Shown one piece after another: positions 6,466-12,964 of a DNA stretch of 36,569 bases. The translations under genes were made by a program, and so were the position numbers. Source of the DNA: Myxococcales bacterium (GTDB lineage: Bacteria > Myxococcota_A > UBA9042); assembly GCA_947491025.1 (NCBI GenBank), contig CANLIC010000040.1, forward strand, positions 1 to 36,569, written 5' to 3'. Within the stretch, counting starts at the first letter, position 1. Each line of letters begins with the position of its first letter. Below the pieces are notes generated by a model. It searched no databases. It worked only from the letters and a program-made list of their open reading frames with translations, and had not been told where the DNA came from.

Positions 6466-8219
6466 GGCGCCTCCTCGGGCGGTTGCGCGGGTGGCGGCGG
6501 ATCGCTCAGCGCGAGGCCGACGACCGACCAGGCGACCACCAGGATGTCAGTGTAAGCCAAGAAGTAATCGACCGTGCTGTGCATGGCGAAGGCGATCACC
6601 GCTGCTTGCAGCGCGATGGTGTCCACGCGGACGGCCGTCGTCGCCGCCATCAGCGACGGATTCGGCACAGCCGGCGCGCGCCCGAAGCGGCGGCCGATGG
6701 CGACGACGATGGCCAGCAGCAGGAAGACCCCGACGAGGCCCAGGTCGGCGGCCGTCTCGAAGAGCACCGAGTGCGCGCGTGCCCGGGAGTCCCAAGCGCC
6801 TGCTGGCACGTGGCGGCCGTGAAGTTGCCGAAAGCGATCGGCGCCGTGGCCGACGATGGGGCGCTCCACGAAAAGCAGACCGGCGGCGCGCCAGTACTGG
6901 CCGCGGCCTATTTCGAGTGGCCGGTGCCCAAACGTCATTGCCTGCGTCCGCGGTTCTGCGACCAAGACGCCGCTGCCGTTGTCGACGTAGCAGATGAACT
7001 GGGCCGGTTCGACGCCGACTTCGCTCAACCAGAGCACATCTTTGCGCCGAATATCGACGACGACGTCGACGCTCCGGCGGTCGGTGGGCAGCGTGACGTC
7101 GACCGTCAGCGTGACCCCTTCGCCAGCGTCGATGGCCGGCAGTGGCTGGTAGGCGAAGTCCTCGGCCGATGGCGCCTCGTCGGGGGGCAGGCGAACCGCG
7201 GCGAGCTCGCCAGGCGCCTGGCGGTTGCTGAGCGGCCAGGCGCCGTCGTTGCGCACGTGGACCGGGACGCCGATGGTCGCACCCGGCCGGCCCACGCAGT
7301 GTCCATCGACGCGGTAGGTGACGGCGTAGTTGCGGTTTTCGAAGCCAAGCCGGCCGCGCATGTCTGGGTTGAGCAGGAACGAGAGCGCCAGCGCCAACGC
7401 CAGCAGGCCGGCGCGCCTGTGCAGCGAGCGCAGGCCCTCACGCCGGGCCAAAGTGGCGCAGAATCCGAGGCCGAGGAGACCGGCGATCATGCCAGCGCGC
7501 GAGTAGGTCAGCGCGAGCTCGGCGACCACCACCAGCGCCCAAGCCGTGGCGGCGAGGCCGGCAACGCCGCTTCCGCGCAAGGAAAGCGCCAGCACCAGCG
7601 GCAGGCAGAGCTCCAGGTAGGCGGCCATGGTGTTGGCGTGGCTGAAGACCGACGACAGCCGCTGCTCGCCGAGCATCCAGGTCGGCTCCAGGCGAAACCA
7701 TCGCAGCAGTGGCTCGAACTCATGGCCGAATGCGCGCTCGCCCAGCCCAAGCAGCGTGACCACGCCGAGACCGGTGAGCAGCCCCACGATGGCGCGGCGC
7801 CGAAATGCCGCCTCTCCACCGAGCCCCACGCAGAGCAGGCCCAGGCTGACGCCGCCGAGCACCCGCGCGCCGGCCTTGAAGGCGTCGATCGGCGCTGTCG
7901 ATGCCCACAGGCCGCTCGCCACGGCCCACAGGCCAAACGCCAGCAGAAGCAATGCGACGGGCTGCGCAAGTCGGCGGCGTACGCGCTCGTAGAGGCCCCG
8001 GTCGTGGCGCTGCGCCAGGGCCAGGCCGCTTGCGGCCACCATCACAGCGAACACGGCCAACGCCTCGGCGGTGGTGATGCGCAGCGGACCGATGGGGAAC
8101 CAGGCCTCGCGCAGCTCCAGCGGGCCCAACGCCAAGAGCGCGCCCATGGCGAGGCCCGCAGCGCCGCCGATGGCGGCGGTCGCGCTGGTCGCCCACCCTT
8201 CGCTGCGGGGTCGCGTCAC
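6462..8219 (-). CDS. O-antigen polymerase/ligase-like membrane protein (Wzy/WaaL family)
   Basis: The 585-residue polytopic protein has about 10-12 hydrophobic segments and a large extracytoplasmic loop. The O-antigen ligase family pattern is visible at RLSSVFSHANTMAAYLEL (about 195-212), and at AHSVLFETAADLGLVGVFLLL late in the protein. These proteins join polymerised or lipid-linked glycan at the outer face of the inner membrane. An unusual insert (about residues 290-430) replaces a simple loop and looks like an Ig/beta-sandwich domain (VPVHVRNDGAWPLS, VTLTVDVTLP). The start is GTG, overlapping the stop of the flippase gene by 4 nt (GTGA), and the 3' end overlaps thiS. Whether it is polymerase or ligase cannot be decided from sequence alone. 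Confidence 0.82.
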   Translation of the reverse strand: MTRPRSEGWATSATAAIGGAAGLAMGALLALGPLELREAWFPIGPLRITTAEALAVFAVMVAASGLALAQRHDRGLYERVRRRLAQPVALLLLAFGLWAVASGLWASTAPIDAFKAGARVLGGVSLGLLCVGLGGEAAFRRRAIVGLLTGLGVVTLLGLGERAFGHEFEPLLRWFRLEPTWMLGEQRLSSVFSHANTMAAYLELCLPLVLALSLRGSGVAGLAATAWALVVVAELALTYSRAGMIAGLLGLGFCATLARREGLRSLHRRAGLLALALALSFLLNPDMRGRLGFENRNYAVTYRVDGHCVGRPGATIGVPVHVRNDGAWPLSNRQAPGELAAVRLPPDEAPSAEDFAYQPLPAIDAGEGVTLTVDVTLPTDRRSVDVVVDIRRKDVLWLSEVGVEPAQFICYVDNGSGVLVAEPRTQAMTFGHRPLEIGRGQYWRAAGLLFVERPIVGHGADRFRQLHGRHVPAGAWDSRARAHSVLFETAADLGLVGVFLLLAIVVAIGRRFGRAPAVPNPSLMAATTAVRVDTIALQAAVIAFAMHSTVDYFLAYTDILVVAWSVVGLALSDPPPPAQPPEEAP

Positions 8220-9487
8220 GGCGTTGGCTCCGAGCGCAGCGCGTGCGCGACCATGGGCATGGCCCCGAGCAGCAAGAGCAACTCAGTGGCGACGGTGGCC
8301 AGCGCGGCGCCGCGCGCGCCCAGCGTCGGAATCCACACCGCGTTCATCCCGAGGTTGGCGACACCGAGAAGGACCGAGAGGCCGAGCTGCCAGCGGACCG
8401 CGCCGATGGCGATGAGCATGTGCGTCTCGAGGTAGTTGACGTACGAGAGGCCGATCGCCGGGGCCAGCGTTTGCAGCGGCTCTGCCGACGCGGCGAACGC
8501 CGGGCCGTAGAGCAGGGCGATCCAGGCATCGGCGAAGAGACCGACGCCGAGGGCCAGCGCGCCGCCGAGCCCGGCCAGCATCAGCAACGCCTTGCGGTGC
8601 AGCGCACGCGCCGCCGCGCGATCGCGTGCTACGGCCTCGGCAAGGGCCGGAAACGCAGCGCTCATCAGCACCGCCGGAGCGATCGCGGCCATCTCCAGCA
8701 GCCGAAACGCCGCGGCGTAGGTGCCGGTCTCCGCGTCGCCGCGCAGCCAGCGCAGCATCGGCACGTCGAGCTTGAAGTAGACCATGCTCGCCATGATCGC
8801 GAGGCCGATGGGCAGCCCGTCGCGCAGCCAGCGGGCCCGCAGCGCAGCGTCGAAACGCCCCTCGGGCCGCACCAGAACGAGCGCGGACTTGGCCGCCAGG
8901 ACGAGCGCGAAGGCCACTGCGACCAAAGCGGCAAGCGTCAAGGCGAAGACGGCGCGATCGTCGTGCGGCAGCACCCCGAGGCCGAGCAGCGCTACGACGA
9001 GGAGGCCGCCGCCAGCGAAGAAGGCCGAATGCAGCGCCTGTGACCGCGCCTCGAGCCGCAGGCGCTGAACGCCGCGAAAGACCGCCCAGCAGGCCTCCAA
9101 GCTGCTCTGGCCGAGGGCGCCGACGCCGGCGGCGACGAGCGCCAGGGCCAGCCAGGGTTCTTCGTGGTGGGCCAGCGCCAGCCCGCAGACGGCGAGCAGG
9201 TAGCCAAGGCCCAGCCAACGCCGCAGCGCCAGCAGACCGCCGACCAGCGCCGGGTCGAGGCGGCCGAGCCTTGCCGTCTCGCGCGTCAAAAAAAGCCCCG
9301 TGCCGAGATCGGTGACCTGGGCGAAAAGCGCCGTCGTCGCTGCGACATAGGCGAAGCGGCCGTAGAGCGCATCGCCAAGGGTGCGCGTGGCGACGATGAC
9401 CAGGAGCAGCCGCAGGCCCTTGTCGGCGACGGTGCCGGCGAGCTTCCAGCCGACGTTGCGCCGAACGCGCGACAAGTCGCCGCTCAC
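8216..9487 (-). CDS. Polysaccharide flippase, Wzx/MATE-like
   Basis: The 423-residue protein has about 12 predicted transmembrane segments and no signal peptide. The N-terminal pattern NVGWKLAGTVADKGLRLLLVIVATR and ALYGRFAYVAATTALFAQVTDLGTG is characteristic of the RfbX/Wzx (MOP superfamily) oligosaccharide flippases. These move undecaprenyl-linked repeat units to the periplasmic face of the inner membrane. It has a GTG start with GTGA overlap to the upstream glycosyltransferase, and its stop overlaps the Wzy-like gene, so GT-Wzx-Wzy is one coupled operon. The glycan handled is unknown. Confidence 0.88.
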   Translation of the reverse strand: MSGDLSRVRRNVGWKLAGTVADKGLRLLLVIVATRTLGDALYGRFAYVAATTALFAQVTDLGTGLFLTRETARLGRLDPALVGGLLALRRWLGLGYLLAVCGLALAHHEEPWLALALVAAGVGALGQSSLEACWAVFRGVQRLRLEARSQALHSAFFAGGGLLVVALLGLGVLPHDDRAVFALTLAALVAVAFALVLAAKSALVLVRPEGRFDAALRARWLRDGLPIGLAIMASMVYFKLDVPMLRWLRGDAETGTYAAAFRLLEMAAIAPAVLMSAAFPALAEAVARDRAAARALHRKALLMLAGLGGALALGVGLFADAWIALLYGPAFAASAEPLQTLAPAIGLSYVNYLETHMLIAIGAVRWQLGLSVLLGVANLGMNAVWIPTLGARGAALATVATELLLLLGAMPMVAHALRSEPTP

Positions 9488-10746
9488 GGGGCCACGCCCC
9501 CCGCCCGCGAGAGGCGGGTCTGTCGGCGCAGGGCCGGGGCCTCGTCCGCCGCGGACGCGAGGATGGACCGCATGCGCTCAAGGAAGGCGGGGCGATCGAA
9601 GCGCGCGGCGTGGGCACGGCAGGCCTCGGCGCTGGGCGCGAGGGCGTCGAGCCGGGCAACGCCCGCGATCAGGGCCTCGGGCGTGTTGTCAGCGATGAGC
9701 ACGCCGGTCTCGCCATCGCGGACCGTCTCCAGTGCCCCGCCGCGGCCGAGCGCGAGGACCGGCGTGCCCGCCGCTTGCGCCTCCAGCGGCACGATGCCGA
9801 AGTCCTCCTCGCCCGGAAAAACCAAGCTCCGTGCGCCGCTGTACCAGTGCGCCAGCGCGTCCTCGCCGACACGGCCGACCATGCGCGCATTGGCCGGTGC
9901 CAGGCGTTGCAGCCGGGCGGCCTCGGGGCCGTCGCCGACGATGACGAGACGCCGGTCGGGCATCTGCGCCCAGGCTGCGAGGGCGAGATCGACCCGCTTG
10001 TAGGGCACGAGGCCGCCCAAGATGAGGTCGTAGCCGGGCGCGTCGACGGCCAACGCCTCGCCTTGGCCACCCGGTGCGGGCTGCCGACGCGGCGCATCGA
10101 CGAAGCGCGAGAGCTCGACCGGCGCCGGCGCGACGTCCGCTGACCGACCGTAGAACGCCTCGATCTTGCTGGCGGTGTTGGCGCTGTTGGCCACAAAGCG
10201 GTCGACGCGGCCGAGGGTCTGCACGTCGAAGCGGCGCAGCCAGCGGGCGGCGACGTCGAGCAGTGGGGACAGCGGTTGCAGGGCTGGCGCCGTGCCGCGC
10301 AGGTAGTCGTCGCGGCGATCCCAGGCGTAGCGCACCGGCGTGTGGCAGTAGCAGACGTGCAGCGCGCCTGGGCCGGGAATCACGGCTTTGGCGACGCAGT
10401 GGCTCGATGACAGCACGAGGTCATATTCGCTGAGGTCGAGGGTCTGGATCGCAGCGGGGTAGAGCGGCAGCAGCCAGCGGTGGCGTTGCCGTGCCATCGG
10501 CAGCGCGTCGGCAAAGGAGGCGCGGTGCTCCATCGCCTCGATGCGGTCGGTGGCCACCCCGGGCTCGCGCACCAGGGTGAAGACGGTGGCGTCCGGGAAC
10601 AGCTCGCAGAAGGCGTCGAGCACGCGCTCCCCACCGCGCAGCGTGACCAGCCAGTCGTGGACCAACGCCACGCGCGGCCGCCCCGACGCCTTGGGCGCAG
10701 CACGAACGAGAGGCTCGGTCCTGGGGTCAGCTGCGGGCACGGGCAC
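9484..10746 (-). CDS. GT4-family glycosyltransferase (mannosyltransferase-like)
   Basis: The product is about 420 residues. The N-terminus carries VALVHDWLVTLRGGERVLDAF, the HDWL/GGE signature of a GT4 subgroup that includes O-antigen mannosyltransferases. The C-terminal half has LGGLVPYKRVDLALAAW and the E-x7-E motif in FPGEEDFGIVPLEAQAAGTP (about 310-328). It is the first gene of the operon with wzx, wzy and thiS. The start is uncertain: GTG at 10746 or a second GTG two codons later fit, with GAGGCGG about 12 nt upstream, and an in-frame ATG is absent. Sugar specificity cannot be assigned. Confidence 0.87.
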   Translation of the reverse strand: MPVPAADPRTEPLVRAAPKASGRPRVALVHDWLVTLRGGERVLDAFCELFPDATVFTLVREPGVATDRIEAMEHRASFADALPMARQRHRWLLPLYPAAIQTLDLSEYDLVLSSSHCVAKAVIPGPGALHVCYCHTPVRYAWDRRDDYLRGTAPALQPLSPLLDVAARWLRRFDVQTLGRVDRFVANSANTASKIEAFYGRSADVAPAPVELSRFVDAPRRQPAPGGQGEALAVDAPGYDLILGGLVPYKRVDLALAAWAQMPDRRLVIVGDGPEAARLQRLAPANARMVGRVGEDALAHWYSGARSLVFPGEEDFGIVPLEAQAAGTPVLALGRGGALETVRDGETGVLIADNTPEALIAGVARLDALAPSAEACRAHAARFDRPAFLERMRSILASAADEAPALRRQTRLSRAGGVAP

Positions 10747-11152
10747 CTTCGCGCCGCCTCATGCGAACGGCTTGGCGGCGTGCGAGGATAGGCGGTGCCG
10801 AGGTCTCGCCACAAGGCCGGACGCCACCCCCGATCCGCCGCCTTCGGGCCCGGACCGGCCGACAGACGGAGAGGGACCTGCAATTTCCGTCCCGGTCCGA
10901 AGGGGCGCCCGCCGATACGTGCTTGATGGCCGTCCTGAACCTCTGGCCCGGTCTTCAACGTACCGCATGTACGCCTCCGGGCCGGTCCTCGCAACACCCA
11001 GAGTTGGCTCCGAATTCGGCGATCGGACAGGCGTTCGGTGGTGGATCCTGGCCATCTCCAGCGCGCCGGACGTGGCGCTTTTGCATGGTCGGCGGCGGTG
11101 GCACGATGGCGCACCCAACGGCCCGGCGCGGCCGAGCGGCCAAGGAGAGGCG
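10747..11152. other. Divergent intergenic region between polysaccharide operon and thiG
   Basis: About 406 bp have no supported gene. Inverted repeats are visible, notably GGCCCGG (10945-10951) with CCGGGCC (10977-10983) enclosing GTAC..GTAC, and a 10-bp palindrome CCGAATTCGG (11010-11019). I looked for the TPP riboswitch core (CTGAGA and the conserved 3' box) ahead of thiG and did not find it. Promoters for both directions should lie here. Confidence 0.5.
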
Positions 11153-11980
11153 ATGTCGGCCCAGCAGTTCAGCGATTCCCAGCAGCCCGAGGGCGATGGC
11201 GACCCGTGGCAGGTCGGCGGCCGGACCCTGCGCTCGCGGCTGCTCATTGGCAGTGGTCGCTTCAAGACCTTCGCCGAGCTCGACGCGGTCATCGCTGCGT
11301 CACAGGCCGAGGTGGTCACCGTTTCGCTGCGTCGCGTCGACAACCAGGGCGGCGGCGCGGCGCTGCTGGAGGTGCTCCGAAGGCGCGGCTGCCACCTGTT
11401 GCCCAACACATCGGGCTGCTACAGCGCCGATGACGCCGTCCGCATCGCGGAGCTCGCCCGTGAGGCCGGCTATGGCGACTGGGTGAAGCTGGAGGTCATC
11501 GGCGACCCAGGCAGCCTCTACCCCGACAGCGAGGAGACCTTGCTCGCCGCTCGCCAGCTCGTCGCCAGCGGCTTTGCGGTGCTGCCCTACTGCGGCGACG
11601 ATCCGGTGCTCGCCCGTAAGCTCGAAGACGCCGGTTGCGCCGCGGTGATGCCTTTGGCCGCCCCCATCGGCACGGGCCTTGGCCTCTGCAACCCGCACCG
11701 CATCGCGATGATCGTCGCTGCGGTGCAGGTGCCGGTGCTGGTCGACGCCGGCATCGGTACGGCGTCAGACGCCACCCGGGCCATGGAGCTCGGCGTGACG
11801 GCTGTGCTGCTCAACACCGCCATCGCCGAGGCTGGCAGCCCACCCGTCATGGCCGCCGCGCTGCGCCACGCCGTGATCGCCGGCCGGCTCGCCTACCGCG
11901 CCGGGCGCATGACGACGCGCGATGGCGCGCAACCGTCGAGCCCCACGGTGGGCCGCATCGGTGGCCTCGCCGGCCCATGA
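11153..11980 (+). CDS. thiG: Thiazole synthase ThiG
   Basis: The 275-residue TIM-barrel enzyme condenses 1-deoxy-D-xylulose 5-phosphate, dehydroglycine and ThiS thiocarboxylate sulfur into the thiazole of thiamine. Family segments are clear: LRSRLLIGSGRFKTF, EVVTVSLRRVDNQGG, LLPNTSGCYSADDAVRIAELA, DWVKLEVIGD (Lys112 matches the Schiff-base lysine), APIGTGLGLCN, PVLVDAGIGTASDA and GVTAVLLNTAIAEA. The frame is open upstream, but the ATG at 11153 has AAGGAGAGG in front and the upstream residues are noise. The N-terminus has about 20 extra residues relative to typical ThiG. It overlaps the next gene by 4 nt (ATGA). No TPP riboswitch is seen. Confidence 0.96.
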   Translation: MSAQQFSDSQQPEGDGDPWQVGGRTLRSRLLIGSGRFKTFAELDAVIAASQAEVVTVSLRRVDNQGGGAALLEVLRRRGCHLLPNTSGCYSADDAVRIAELAREAGYGDWVKLEVIGDPGSLYPDSEETLLAARQLVASGFAVLPYCGDDPVLARKLEDAGCAAVMPLAAPIGTGLGLCNPHRIAMIVAAVQVPVLVDAGIGTASDATRAMELGVTAVLLNTAIAEAGSPPVMAAALRHAVIAGRLAYRAGRMTTRDGAQPSSPTVGRIGGLAGP

Positions 11981-12780
11981 ACGCCGATGCCTCCGCCGGC
12001 CGCGCGCCACCGCCGCAGCTCTGGGTCCTGACGCCCACCCTGGCGGGCGATCGCGAGGCGCGTTGGGCTGCGATGCTGCGCCACCTGGAGCCCGTCGCGG
12101 GTGAGGGCCGCCTGATGCTGCTGGTGCGTCAGCCAGGCGCCGACGACGGGGCCCTGGCCGTGTTGCTTCGCGAGGCGCATATGGCGCTCCCAGGGCTCGC
12201 ACTCGGCGTGCGGTTGGACGGGCGCGTCGACGCCGTGCGAGTGCGGAGGCTGCTCTCGGCGGCGGGGAGTCCGGTGTGGCTGCACCTGGCCGAACGCGCC
12301 CTTCTCGACGCCGAGCTGCTGGGCTGGCGCGAGCCGCTCGGCGAGCTGCCGTCTGCGCTTCTGGGCATCAGCCGCGCCGCGCACGACGCCGCTGGCCTGC
12401 GACGCAACGCTACCTCTGATCTCGACGCCAGCCTCCTGGCGCCGGTGTTGGCCCCGCGCAGCAAGCCAGAAGCGCGGCCGCTCGGCCTTGTCGGCTTGCT
12501 TGCCTTGGCGCGGCAGACCGAGCAGCGGATCGTGGCGCTCGGCGGCCTGCGGCCCGAGGACGTGCCCGCCGTCCTCGCCCATGGCGCATACGGCGTCGCC
12601 AGCCAGTCCGGCGCCTTCGATGGACCGGTCGACGCATGGCTCGCCGCCCTCGACTCCGGGCGCTCGCTGACGCACGGGCACCCCCTCGAACGCGAGGTGG
12701 ACGCCGCGACGGTCGCAGGCGACGCCCAGGAGTGCGCCCGCCCGTGCGCAGGGCCAGCCTCGAACCCCGCGGATCCATAG
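11977..12780 (+). CDS. ThiE/TenI-like protein (degenerate thiamine phosphate synthase fold)
   Basis: The 267-residue product is translationally coupled to thiG (ATGA). The TIM-barrel pattern of the ThiE/TenI family is visible: LWVLTPTLAGDREARW near the start, ALLGISRAAHDAAGL (GVSxHxxxE region), APVLAPRSKPEARPLGLVGL (family GP-x-F/Y-x-T-x-SK-x3 loop) and IVALGGLRPEDVPAVLAHGAYGVA (phosphate-binding GG and final strand). The ThiE Mg/pyrophosphate residues usually seen as N-D-R and the GVHLGQ/D strand are not intact (LDGRVDAVRV; PVWLHLAE). It may therefore be a TenI-like or diverged ThiE protein. A C-terminal extension of about 50 residues is Ala/Asp/Pro-rich. Thiamine context is solid; catalytic activity is uncertain. 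Confidence 0.78.
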   Translation: MNADASAGRAPPPQLWVLTPTLAGDREARWAAMLRHLEPVAGEGRLMLLVRQPGADDGALAVLLREAHMALPGLALGVRLDGRVDAVRVRRLLSAAGSPVWLHLAERALLDAELLGWREPLGELPSALLGISRAAHDAAGLRRNATSDLDASLLAPVLAPRSKPEARPLGLVGLLALARQTEQRIVALGGLRPEDVPAVLAHGAYGVASQSGAFDGPVDAWLAALDSGRSLTHGHPLEREVDAATVAGDAQECARPCAGPASNPADP

Positions 12781-12964
12781 TCCACCCGCGCCCGCCGCGA
12801 CTCCGCAGCGGCGATCGGCGAGGGAACGCCGGCGGCAAGTTGACGGCACGGTCCCGTTTGCCGGAAACTCCCACCCCGCTGGGGATAGCTCGGAGATCGC
12901 TCTCCGGACCTTACCCAGCCCGCAGTCGCGTCGCCGCGGAGCCACCGCGCCGGCCGGGGGCTCG

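Noticed and set aside
10747..11152. Possible TPP riboswitch ahead of thiG (a CTGAACCTCTGG string near 10935-10946 looked like part of the 3' box)
   Set aside because: The CTGAGA box and the conserved 3' core are absent, and the flanking bases do not form the required paired arms.
12891..12906. CGGAGA-TCGC-TCTCCG hairpin between the thi genes and the FHA gene
   Set aside because: A 6-bp stem without a T-run is common by chance in this composition. It is noted only as a possible weak terminator.
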